From: Cryobacterium sp. PH31-L1
Lineage (GTDB): Bacteria > Actinomycetota > Actinomycetes > Actinomycetales > Microbacteriaceae
NCBI RefSeq assembly: GCF_030063145.1
Contig: NZ_JASISM010000011.1
Coordinates: 1-48,736 of the forward strand
DNA: 48,736 nt
Direction of reading: 5' to 3'
Part shown: piece by piece, positions 8,394-15,913 of the stretch
Layout: each line of letters starts with the position of its first letter
Numbering within the stretch: position 1 is the stretch's first letter
Position numbers and translations under genes: made by a program
The notes under the pieces: model-generated
What the model was told of the DNA's origin: nothing
Database searches by the model: none
The model's input: the letters and a program-made list of their open reading frames with translations, nothing else

Positions 8394-8415
8394 GCGTTGA
8401 CCCTATCGGAGGGGG

Positions 8416-9153
8416 TCACTTCTTCTGCCGTCGGCTGCCGCCGTGCCAGTCTTCTTGCTTTCCGACCGTGCCCGCGTCGACTCCAAACGCGGCTAGCTGT
8501 GGCTGCTCGCGCAAGCTGCGCTTGAGCTCGGCAAAACCTGAGAAACGGGCCAGACCGACGACGTGGTCCCACAACTCGACTGCCAAGTCCTCGTGTGGCA
8601 ACCGGCTGATCACCGGTCCGAAGAAGGCCACACCAGTGGGTGGCGCGAAGTGAATGATGGGCGTGCCCACGTCTTTTCCTGTGAGGGAGAGCGCTTCGTC
8701 CGTCTCCTGCTGGATCTCGATGTCCCATGATTCGTCGTCGAGAGCGTCCGCCAGCTCGAGCGGGAGGCCCGCCTCGGCGAGGATCGGCTCCGCGAACCCA
8801 CGCGTCCCGCGGAGCTCACGCATCTCGACCTCGCTCCGATGGTTGTCCGAACGGGGGGCGGTGTCGAAGATGTGAGTCCCGAAGGCGGCGTACAGCGGCG
8901 CCATCGCTTCGCGGCCGTACTCCGCTCTCGCTCGGGCGGCCACCCGCAGGAGCCGGAGCCCGGCGGTGTGGCCAGCTTCGTACTCGGGAGGGAACTGCGC
9001 GTCGTAGTCGACCTGAGCATTGACCAGCCGCAACGAGATGAACCGCCAGTCCACCGTGTAGTCGCGCTGCGCCTGCACCTGCCGCACCCACTTGCTGGTC
9101 ATCCAGGCGAACGGGCAGACCGGGTCGAAGTAAAAGTTGATGTCGGCGTCCAT
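8416..9153 (-). CDS. DsbA-family protein, mycothiol-dependent nitroreductase (Rv2466c)-like
   Basis: A 245-residue thioredoxin-fold protein with a helical insertion, the length of the Rv2466c family. The N-terminus INFYFDPVCPFAWMTSKWV aligns with the active-site region of that family. The usual CxxC reads CPFA here, with only the first cysteine, a variant seen in part of the family that implies a monothiol mechanism. The later segment VGTPIIHF supplies the cis-Pro loop. Rv2466c reduces substrates using mycothiol, which fits an actinobacterium. The exact substrate is unknown. Confidence 0.8.
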   Translation of the reverse strand: MDADINFYFDPVCPFAWMTSKWVRQVQAQRDYTVDWRFISLRLVNAQVDYDAQFPPEYEAGHTAGLRLLRVAARARAEYGREAMAPLYAAFGTHIFDTAPRSDNHRSEVEMRELRGTRGFAEPILAEAGLPLELADALDDESWDIEIQQETDEALSLTGKDVGTPIIHFAPPTGVAFFGPVISRLPHEDLAVELWDHVVGLARFSGFAELKRSLREQPQLAAFGVDAGTVGKQEDWHGGSRRQKK

Positions 9154-9257
9154 ACCTCCACCCTAGGTCAGTGCCGCAAACACGACCGAGATCCACCCCG
9201 CGATGTGTGCTTGACTCCGGAGATGGCAGACCGGTTCAGGACTGTGACGAACGCCGG

Positions 9258-9434
9258 TCACGGCCCACAATAAATCTGAACGGCGCCCGCGACGTCCCGG
9301 TCGAATTGGGTCAGGAGCGCGATGACGTCGTCACTGGACACCCTGATCTCGACCGAGAGTGTCGAGCGCGTTGCCCCGGGCAGGAACTCAGCGAAGAAGT
9401 CGTGCCGATGCAACGCCCCGCTGCGGTTGCTCAT
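9258..9434 (-). CDS. Small hypothetical protein, 58 residues
   Basis: A short frame from ATG 9434 whose codons keep the high-GC third-position bias of the neighbouring genes. The protein is hydrophilic, with a likely C-terminal helix (SSDDVIALLTQFDRDVAGAV). It starts ten bases after the upstream gene's stop and so would be last in the 9.3-13.4 kb operon. No Shine-Dalgarno sequence is clear, and it could be the tail of a decayed longer gene. I do not recognise a family. Confidence 0.35.
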   Translation of the reverse strand: MSNRSGALHRHDFFAEFLPGATRSTLSVEIRVSSDDVIALLTQFDRDVAGAVQIYCGP

Positions 9435-9444
9435 CAAGACGTTG

Positions 9445-9837
9445 TTAGCTCGTCTCTGGCATCGGCCGCGAGGTAGTCCACAGCGAGATGAGAGCGACGC
9501 CCAGTCCGACCATGAGGGCGGCAGCGTTGACAGAGCCGGAAATGATACCGATCGTTGCATCGTAGGTGACGAGGCGCACCAGCCCGGCGACGATCAGGAT
9601 TGCTCCGGTTGCAAGCAGGAGCACAGGCATCCTCAGTAGACAGCCGAGCGCGGCGATGGCACCGAGTACGACCAGCACGAGTGCCTGTATCAGGTTCACC
9701 GAGACGAACTGCAGCGGCGTGTAGTGGAGCAGCGAGAACAACGAACTGAGGGCCGTGAGACCGGCGACTATCAGACCGCGGGTACGCCAGCCCGTAGAGG
9801 TGGCAGGTGTGACACCGGTGCCTCCGGTGGCGTTCAT
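9445..9837 (-). CDS. Hypothetical four-helix membrane protein
   Basis: A 130-residue protein with four hydrophobic segments: around residues 18-37, 45-63, 67-88 and 100-119. The start is ATG 9837, because it overlaps the stop of the DoxX gene (ATGA at 9834-9837), a coupling seen elsewhere in this operon; the longer frame upstream only shadows the DoxX gene. The layout resembles small DUF4383-like membrane proteins, but I cannot name a family firmly. Location is the cytoplasmic membrane, and its role is presumably tied to DoxX. Confidence 0.65.
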   Translation of the reverse strand: MNATGGTGVTPATSTGWRTRGLIVAGLTALSSLFSLLHYTPLQFVSVNLIQALVLVVLGAIAALGCLLRMPVLLLATGAILIVAGLVRLVTYDATIGIISGSVNAAALMVGLGVALISLWTTSRPMPETS

Positions 9838-10382
9838 GACAGCACCATCGCAATCCGAGCCGGTCGACCGTGCGTGAGCGACCACCGGGGTCTCAGCAGT
9901 CCATCGACGCCGGCGATCCGTCCGGCGGCCGTTGCCAGAATCACGAATTGTGCGGCGAACATGAGGTAATAACTCCAATGCCACTCTCCGGGGGTGTTGA
10001 GCACGGAGAGGGTGATGGCGATGGTCTGCAGGATACCGATGGCCGCAAAGAAGCGGGTCAGGAAGCCCACGAGCAGGAAAGCGCCCAGGCAGAATTCCGC
10101 GATCAGCACACCCCAGCCGAAGAGCGCGAAGTTGGGAAAAATGACGTTTTCGACCAGCCAACTGAACGCTCCGAGCACCGGATGCTTCACCGCATCCGCC
10201 GTGTACTGGTAGAGGCCGTTGTCGGCAGCCTGCCCGAAGTCCGGCGGGCGTTTCCAATTCACATTCTGTAGCCACATCAACCCAACTGCAATCCGGACGG
10301 CGGCCAGCACCGCTCGAGTGGGACGCCCGGTCTCGATCTGGTTGATGACTGGCAGTGCGGTCGTGCGGGTGGTCTTGGTCAT
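9834..10382 (-). CDS. DoxX-family membrane protein
   Basis: A 182-residue, four-helix membrane protein. The segment AAVRIAVGLMWLQNVNWK near the N-terminus and the G-x-L-x-x-F-L-T-R-F loop are typical of the DoxX/DoxD (thiosulfate:quinone oxidoreductase subunit-like) superfamily. ATG 10382 was chosen over an upstream in-frame ATG because GAGAGGG precedes it closely and the family N-terminus aligns. It follows the radical SAM gene by 17 bases and overlaps the next membrane gene by four. DoxX proteins have been linked to redox and sulfur stress at the membrane; the role here is inferred only. Confidence 0.8.
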   Translation of the reverse strand: MTKTTRTTALPVINQIETGRPTRAVLAAVRIAVGLMWLQNVNWKRPPDFGQAADNGLYQYTADAVKHPVLGAFSWLVENVIFPNFALFGWGVLIAEFCLGAFLLVGFLTRFFAAIGILQTIAITLSVLNTPGEWHWSYYLMFAAQFVILATAAGRIAGVDGLLRPRWSLTHGRPARIAMVLS

Positions 10383-10399
10383 GGCCCTCTCTTTTCGTG

Positions 10400-11398
10400 T
10401 CAGGCGCAGGCGAACATCGACGTGGCGGAGGTTACCGAGGACCATTGTTCGGTGAAGAGTTCACTCACCCGGTCGAGTGCGGGAGCGAGGGGCAGTATCT
10501 GGCGACTCACCAGTGCCTGATCGTCAAGGGCTGCAACCGGGTGCCAGTAGATTCCTTCCGCCGTGACCGTCACCTCGGGGATCATCGATTCTCGCGTGAT
10601 TGCGACCCCCTCTTCGGCGACGCCTTGAAGCGCGATGGGACGGATGACCTGGTCGGCTCGCGGGATTCCGAGCCCGTCGAACAGCGTATGCAGGTCGTCG
10701 AGGGCCGGATCATCATGCGCCGAGATTGTCGCGGCCACCCTCACGGTGAATCCCTCATCGAGCGCTACTCGAATGCCGGCAAGGGCCCGTTTCCAACTTC
10801 CGGCGCCACGGTGCGAGTCGTGTACCTCGGCGGTCGGCGAGTCCACACTGATTTGCAGTGCGAAGCCCTGCCGCGGCATCGCCTGCAGTTTCCGCAGCCC
10901 CTGGCCGCGGAACAGCATCCCGTTGGTCAGCAATGTGGTCGGCAGCCGGTCGACGCAGGCGCGCACGATAACGTCGATGTCGGGGAGCAGGAACGGTTCG
11001 CCGCCGGTGAGGTACAGCTCCTGCACGCCCCAGTCGGCGGCCTCAGTGACGAGCGCCTGGATGTTGTCTATGCCGAGCAGTCGCGGATCGGTTTTCGGCG
11101 ACGACGCGACGCAGCAATAGTCGCAGGCCAGGTTGCAGTGGAAGTTCGTGTACAGCCACAGCCGCGCTCCCGGCATCCGGTTGGGGGGAATCATGCTGCC
11201 GGGGTTTCGCGGGCGGCCGCGGCCGACGGTCACGTGGCCGGTGTCCTGTTCGACCATCAGGGTGCTCACGAGGGTGTTGCCCGTTTTATCGCACCATCGG
11301 CGCACAAGTTCCAGTTCACTCGCCGAAGACACCGCAAACTCGGCCGTGTCACCCTCGGTCATTTGCTCGAGAGTGCGCATCAGCGCCATGATTACCAT
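10400..11398 (-). CDS. Radical SAM protein with TusA-like N-terminal domain
   Basis: A 332-residue protein. C88, C92 and C95 (CNLACDYC) form the CxxxCxxC cluster site that binds the 4Fe-4S cluster and S-adenosylmethionine; LTGGEPFLLP follows, the SAM-binding GGE motif. Residues 1-60 (EGDTAEFAVSSASELELVRR, then WCDKTGN) resemble the C-terminal two-thirds of TusA/SirA sulfur carriers, but the catalytic Cys-Pro pair is missing: the codons before the start read LP. No cysteine-rich SPASM tail is seen. The start at 11398 has AGGGGG ten bases upstream and overlaps the PhnD-like gene by seven bases. The product is unknown; the context suggests a sulfur-related modification. Confidence 0.8.
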   Translation of the reverse strand: MVIMALMRTLEQMTEGDTAEFAVSSASELELVRRWCDKTGNTLVSTLMVEQDTGHVTVGRGRPRNPGSMIPPNRMPGARLWLYTNFHCNLACDYCCVASSPKTDPRLLGIDNIQALVTEAADWGVQELYLTGGEPFLLPDIDVIVRACVDRLPTTLLTNGMLFRGQGLRKLQAMPRQGFALQISVDSPTAEVHDSHRGAGSWKRALAGIRVALDEGFTVRVAATISAHDDPALDDLHTLFDGLGIPRADQVIRPIALQGVAEEGVAITRESMIPEVTVTAEGIYWHPVAALDDQALVSRQILPLAPALDRVSELFTEQWSSVTSATSMFACA

Positions 11399-12216
11399 CG
11401 GGAGTCGACCCCCTGTTCTTTGATCGCTTGAAATAGCCCCTCGTAGCCCTCGAGGTGCGGCCCGACCCATCGGGTGAGTCCCTCCAGCTCGAGGATTCGT
11501 CGGTGCGCCGGCACGTTCCAGTCCATGGCGAGCAGTTTCGCCACCCACGGTGCGTAGACCGCCTCAGGCAGAGTGTCGAGGGCGGTGAACATGCAGTGCG
11601 AGTAGGTCTCGGTCTGCCAGACCGGCTCGAGCATCCCCGGCATCAGGTCGCCACGGCCGATGTTCTCCCACACCGTGATGCCGATTGCGGCGACGTCAGC
11701 ATCGCCAGCAAGCACCGCATCGATCGCGTCCAGCTCGCTGCGACCGGTGTCACCGTGTTTGCCGATGTCACTGTTGAAGCGCTGGAGATGGAGTTGATCG
11801 ACATCCACCCCGGCCGCGCGCAGATAATGCAGAGGCAGGATCGCGGCGTGAGCCGAGTCCGCCGACCCGAGGGCCAATCGCCGGGTCGCGATGTCCTCGG
11901 GACCGGACCAGCCGCTTCCCGCCGCCCCGACAAATACCGTCGAAAAGTTGGCGTCCGTGTCGCGCATGGCCAGCGCCCGCACGTGCCCATCGGTCTGCAG
12001 CACTGACCGCGCATACGCAAGATTCGTATTCCAAGCGATGTCGATCATCCCGGCCTGAAGAGCGTCGACGAGACGTCCGTAGTTCGAGAACAACACGAAG
12101 TCCATCGCGGTGTCCGGTTCGTCGAAGTATTCGCGGATGCCTTCCCAAATGGGAACGACATTAGGGGTATACGCGACCGCTCCGATGAGCAAGGGGGCTC
12201 CGATGAGTTTCGACAT
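11392..12216 (-). CDS. PhnD-like periplasmic-binding-fold protein without signal peptide
   Basis: A 274-residue protein of the type II periplasmic binding fold, PhnD/SsuA/ThiY-like. NYGRLVDALQAGMIDIAWNT is the hallmark ligand-loop region of PhnD relatives, and DADVAAIGITVWENI is the second-lobe hinge. It begins MSKLIGAPLLIGAV with no signal peptide or lipobox, and no ABC permease or ATPase lies nearby, so it probably works in the cytoplasm. Cytoplasmic members of this fold include enzymes such as THI5 and MqnA/MqnD, and an enzymatic or carrier role is plausible. It sits between the flavoprotein gene (7-base gap) and the radical SAM gene (7-base overlap). Confidence 0.78.
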   Translation of the reverse strand: MSKLIGAPLLIGAVAYTPNVVPIWEGIREYFDEPDTAMDFVLFSNYGRLVDALQAGMIDIAWNTNLAYARSVLQTDGHVRALAMRDTDANFSTVFVGAAGSGWSGPEDIATRRLALGSADSAHAAILPLHYLRAAGVDVDQLHLQRFNSDIGKHGDTGRSELDAIDAVLAGDADVAAIGITVWENIGRGDLMPGMLEPVWQTETYSHCMFTALDTLPEAVYAPWVAKLLAMDWNVPAHRRILELEGLTRWVGPHLEGYEGLFQAIKEQGVDSRW

Positions 12217-12223
12217 TCGAAAC

Positions 12224-13357
12224 TCAGAACAGCGGAAGGCCGGTTAGGGCCTTACCGTAGAAGTCGTAGAGCACGTCTGCGGTCGGCGCCATGACCGACC
12301 CCGCGCGCGCATCCCGGAACGCCCGCTCGATGGGCAAATGTTTCGAGAACGCCGCACCGCCACACACCCGCATGGCCGATTCGGTGATTATGAGCGCGGC
12401 ATCGTTTGTCGAGGCCTTCACCCCGAGCACGAACAGCGCAGTGTCTTCGGCCGGGGTCGCCACTTTCGCGGCCGCCTGAGCGAGATAGGACGTCTGCGCC
12501 GCCAAGGCGATGCTCATCTTCGCAATCTGCGCCCGGATGGTCGGCAATGCGGAAAGCGCCTGATCCAGATGCTCCAGACGGGCACCGGTCACGTGCGCGA
12601 CGGCGGCATCCACGGCTGCGGTGGAGAGCCCCAGGGATACGGCCGAATTGCCCAGGTTGAACCACGGCAGCACCGTGGCCATCATTGTGCCGAACCCACT
12701 GCCCGGTTCACCGATGCGATGGCTCGCCGGAATGGTCACCGCAACTGCCATCGGGCTCGATGCATTACCCCGAAGCCCCAGTCCGCTCCAGGGACCGGCG
12801 ATATCCAAGCCTACGGTACCGGCAGGGATCGCATATAGGTCGACCGTCTCCGGGTCGACCGCACTCTTCGAAGACATCACGTAAACATCGGCGTAGCCAG
12901 CCGAGGTCACCCAGCTTTTATAGGCAGAGAAGCGAACGTCGTCCCCGTCCGCCACCGACTCCGACACAGGAGCCCAAAAGTGCGACCGCGACCCTTTCTC
13001 ACTGAACGCGAGTGTGCCGAGCACTTCGCCGGAAGCCATCCGCGAAAGAAGGTGCGGCATCGCGGCGGGCGGGGCGGATGCCACCGTAACGGCAGCCGCG
13101 ACGTGCATCAGGTAAATCATTGCGGTCGATCCGCACGCTGCCGCAATGGAGCCCAGCACCTCCGTGAACTCGACGGGACCGGCCCCCATACCGCCAGCTT
13201 CCTCGCTGATCACCAGACCGAGCAACCCGCTCGACCGGAGAGCCGCGACTGAATGGACGGGGTACGTGCCCTCGGCATCCACTTGTTGGGCGTGAGCGGA
13301 AGCTACCGCGGTTACCTGCGCTACCGCTTCTTCGAGGGTCGAGTGCGTCCTGGTCAT
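12224..13357 (-). CDS. Acyl-CoA-dehydrogenase-fold flavoprotein, probably not a classical dehydrogenase
   Basis: A 377-residue protein with the acyl-CoA dehydrogenase fold: helical N-domain, a middle beta domain (GTLAFSEKGSRSHF, flavin contact), and a C-terminal helical domain with MRVCGGAAFSKHLPIERAFR followed by D-A-R, the family's subunit and flavin contact motif. At the usual catalytic position, where dehydrogenases have EGT, it reads APT, so the classical base is absent. That suits monooxygenase-type members (DszC or SfnB-like), which act on sulfur or nitrogen compounds with reduced flavin. ATG 13357 was chosen because AGGAG lies six bases upstream. It is first in the operon that continues to 9.3 kb. 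Confidence 0.82.
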   Translation of the reverse strand: MTRTHSTLEEAVAQVTAVASAHAQQVDAEGTYPVHSVAALRSSGLLGLVISEEAGGMGAGPVEFTEVLGSIAAACGSTAMIYLMHVAAAVTVASAPPAAMPHLLSRMASGEVLGTLAFSEKGSRSHFWAPVSESVADGDDVRFSAYKSWVTSAGYADVYVMSSKSAVDPETVDLYAIPAGTVGLDIAGPWSGLGLRGNASSPMAVAVTIPASHRIGEPGSGFGTMMATVLPWFNLGNSAVSLGLSTAAVDAAVAHVTGARLEHLDQALSALPTIRAQIAKMSIALAAQTSYLAQAAAKVATPAEDTALFVLGVKASTNDAALIITESAMRVCGGAAFSKHLPIERAFRDARAGSVMAPTADVLYDFYGKALTGLPLF

Positions 13358-13852
13358 CCGGTCTCCTGGCATCGTTGCTGAAGCTTTTCGACACCGTAGT
13401 CGCGGCGCCGACCCGCCCATTATCCCCCTCACGGAGGTCGGAGCGGTAAAGAACTTCTTCGGGGTGTCCAACGCCGGCCGGTGGCGCATCACTGACCACC
13501 GCCGCCTCGGCGAACGCAGAAGGGAATAGGGCGACTATCGGCTTCTACTCGAGCGGATCTGCGCAAGCACTATCTTGATACCGAGTACAGCCTGAATTGC
13601 TGCGGCTGGGCGAAGCTAACGGGATCCTGGTATGTCCCTCACCACTCCACTTCTGCGTATTGAGGCTGGGTCCGACGACCTCCAGCTCGCGTCCGAGCGG
13701 AGCAGCGAGCGAATCTCAATGACCCGACGCTGCTCTGGGCAGACCCGACCAACCAAACCCGATTCCGCACCTGTTCAAGGTAGGACCGGAATCGAGCAGT
13801 TCTTTTGAATGCGCGGTCAATATGCGGCTTTCCTGACGTAAACGCGCGCGCT
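13358..13852. other. Leader of the flavoprotein/radical SAM operon plus gene-free DNA
   Basis: About 495 bases with no gene. The part next to the operon (13408-13441) can form two mutually exclusive hairpins: CCGACC 13408-13413 with GGTCGG 13436-13441, or CCTC 13427-13430 with GAGG 13434-13437. That is compatible with a leader-based switch but could be chance in GC-rich DNA. No known riboswitch consensus was recognised. The remainder to 13852 shows nothing recognisable. Confidence 0.35.
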
Positions 13853-14269
13853 TCAAATCTCTCGCAGACGGGCGAAATCGTCAGTCATTTCCTGCAGGGT
13901 CCAGTCCATGGCCGCGTTCCAGAACCGTGCCCTCACTTGCGGGTCAGCGCAGCTGACCACCACTGCCGCGGTCGGCCCCGTATTCGCAGACATCGCTCGG
14001 GGCTCGAGTACGCAGAACATGTTGCCCTCCGGGTCAGCCAGAACCGTCCACGGCACCTCGCTCTGCCCAATATCAGCGGATGTTGCGCCCAGCGTTTTCA
14101 ATCGCGCGACCAGTTCCGCTTGATGAGCCAAGGACGAGGTGGCAAGGTCGTGGTGTGCGCGGTACTTCACCGTCTTGGGATCTGGAACTGTGACGACGTC
14201 GACGCAGACGGCGGCCGGATCGGGCAGGACTAAGCCTGAGGGCTCAACGTTGGTCACACCCGGACCCAA
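13853..14269 (-). pseudogene. VOC-family gene fragment, truncated at both ends
   Basis: The translation from GPGVTNVEP to DDFARLRE is nearly identical to residues about 34-162 of the intact two-domain VOC protein at 35089-35823. The first 33 residues and about 80 C-terminal residues are missing: the sequence diverges abruptly upstream of GPGVTN and ends in a stop after REI. Half of the vicinal-oxygen-chelate fold is lost, so it is unlikely to act. Two copies 21 kb apart point to duplication followed by decay. Confidence 0.85.
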
Positions 14270-14332
14270 GGCCGGCGTCGGCCGGGACGGCGTCTTCCGC
14301 GGCGGTGGGATCGCTGAGCCCGGCGGCTGCCT

Positions 14333-14914
14333 TTACGCTGGCCCTGAATGGCGATGGCCGGGCATGTGCGCCCGTTCCCCATCGTGATCGAAGATGGTGA
14401 GCAACTCCACGGCGCCTTCGTACGCCTCGACGGCGTGGGGGGTCATCGTGGAGAACTCCGCGGCCTCGCCCTCGTGTACGAGGATCGTCCGCTCCCCCAG
14501 TCGCAGTTTCACGGTGCCGTTGAGCACCGTGAACCACTCATAGCCCGGGTGCACTTGCTGTTCGCACACCGCGCGGTCGGACGTATAGCGCATCTTGGCG
14601 ATCGTGACGCCGCGGCGGTCCCGTTCGCGTGAGAGGAGCCAGACTGTCGAGCCGATGCTGGTTTCAGGCTCGGGCCGAATAACGACGTCGTCGTCACCTT
14701 CTGGCTCAACGAGCTGGTCAAGCGTCGTACCCAAGGCTTGAGCGATCGGTACGAGCTGGTCCAAGGCCATCCGTCGGTGACCGGTCTCAATGCGGCTCAA
14801 TGTCGATGGTGACAAGTAACAGCGGGTAGCAAGGGTGTCGAGCGTCCAGCCACGCGCGAGACGCAGGCTCCGAATGCGTTGCCGAACCAGGTCACCAATC
14901 ATTTCTTGCGTCAT
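14333..14914 (-). CDS. XRE-family transcriptional regulator with cupin domain
   Basis: A 193-residue regulator. Residues 8-62 are a helix-turn-helix of the Cro/C1 type (LDTLATRCYLSPSTLSRIET). Residues about 110-180 form a small cupin barrel with HPGYEWFTVLNG and HEGEAAEF, a likely effector site. The ATG at 14914 is chosen from the homologous N-terminus (MTQEMIGDLVRQRIRSLR). It lies in the middle of an inverted repeat and lacks a Shine-Dalgarno sequence, so translation may be leaderless. It is divergent from the methyltransferase/oxidoreductase pair and very likely controls both itself and that pair. Confidence 0.88.
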   Translation of the reverse strand: MTQEMIGDLVRQRIRSLRLARGWTLDTLATRCYLSPSTLSRIETGHRRMALDQLVPIAQALGTTLDQLVEPEGDDDVVIRPEPETSIGSTVWLLSRERDRRGVTIAKMRYTSDRAVCEQQVHPGYEWFTVLNGTVKLRLGERTILVHEGEAAEFSTMTPHAVEAYEGAVELLTIFDHDGERAHMPGHRHSGPA

Positions 14915-14921
14915 ACGCAAG
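14905..14921. promoter_or_regulatory. Perfect inverted repeat over the regulator start codon
   Basis: CTTGCGT-CAT-ACGCAAG has perfect 7-bp arms and a 3-base spacer, and the spacer is exactly the start codon of the XRE-cupin gene on the minus strand. A regulator bound here would block its own start. It lies 42 bases from the divergent methyltransferase start. Autoregulation is inferred from position. Confidence 0.65.
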
Positions 14922-14962
14922 AGCCTATGCCATAAGCGCGTTGTGCCAATAGTCTTGGGACT

Positions 14963-15913
14963 ATGACGCACACTCACAGCTCCCACGATCTCTCCAACCA
15001 CGAACGGCTCGGTCACGGCATTTTGCCAGAACACGATTCCGTCCTGCCAGAGTTACTCGCCCTGGACGCGGCGCTCGGCGCTCCGATGTTGGCAACCGCG
15101 CTCGACGCGGCAGGTGCGCTGCTCGAGGCCGAACCACTCCGTGTCATCGACCTGGGTGCAGGAACGGGAACGGGAACGATCGCATTGGCAACCCGCTTCC
15201 CGAACGCACGGATTCACAGCCTCGATGCCTCCTTCCAGATGCTGGAACGACTCATCGCCACGGCGGAAGCAGCAGGTGTCGCTGACCAGGTGGGGACGCA
15301 TCTTGTTGACCTCGACGGAGACTGGTCCGACATCGTGCCCCCCGGCGTCGATCTCGCCTGGGCGGCCCTATCCCTGCACCACATGACGGATCCAGAGGAG
15401 GTCCTGCGGCAGGTGTTCGAGGTTCTCCGCCCCGGCGGAGTCCTCGTCGTCACCGAATTTACCGATGTCACGACCTACGACCCGGCCGACCTCGGCACTG
15501 GGCGCAACGGCCTCGGCGCCCGCGTTGTCAACGAACTCGCCGCCCACGGTTACCCCGCCACGGCTGAGTGGACGACCGTACTGGAGACTGCTGGTTTCGC
15601 CGCAGTGGAGCGGACCGCCAGCGCACTCACAGCGTCCGCGCTGACGCCAGACGGTGCCCGCTACCTAGAAGTACTCCTCGCCAGGCACCGAGCCCTGATC
15701 AGCGAAAATCTGAGCCGCGAAGACCTGGCGGCCCTCGACGACGCAATTGCAACTCTGTGCGTAGGGACATCGCGCCTTCAAATGACATCGGGTCGCGCCT
15801 TCTGGACGGCCATCCGGCCCACTAATGACGACCCCAACGTCAGTGCCGCGCGAGACGGCGCCAACCCGATCGCACGTGCGAAAGACACCCCGGCCGATGA
15901 GGCTCGGCGATGA
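14963..15913 (+). CDS. Class I SAM-dependent methyltransferase
   Basis: A 316-residue soluble enzyme with a Rossmann-like methyltransferase domain. Motif I is VIDLGAGTGTGTIALA at about residue 58, motif II lies around HSLDASFQMLERL, and DLAWAALSLHHMTDPEEVLR is motif IV and V. It transfers a methyl group from S-adenosylmethionine to an unknown acceptor. The gene ends ATGA with the next start, so it is translationally coupled to the flavin oxidoreductase. The N-terminus is rich in His (MTHTHSSHDLSNHERLGHG). Regulation by the divergent XRE-cupin protein is likely. Confidence 0.87.
   Translation: MTHTHSSHDLSNHERLGHGILPEHDSVLPELLALDAALGAPMLATALDAAGALLEAEPLRVIDLGAGTGTGTIALATRFPNARIHSLDASFQMLERLIATAEAAGVADQVGTHLVDLDGDWSDIVPPGVDLAWAALSLHHMTDPEEVLRQVFEVLRPGGVLVVTEFTDVTTYDPADLGTGRNGLGARVVNELAAHGYPATAEWTTVLETAGFAAVERTASALTASALTPDGARYLEVLLARHRALISENLSREDLAALDDAIATLCVGTSRLQMTSGRAFWTAIRPTNDDPNVSAARDGANPIARAKDTPADEARR

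Noticed and set aside
13408..13441. Known riboswitch upstream of the flavoprotein operon
   Set aside because: Alternative hairpins exist, but no consensus of FMN, SAM, TPP, cobalamin, fluoride or guanidine riboswitches could be matched by eye.
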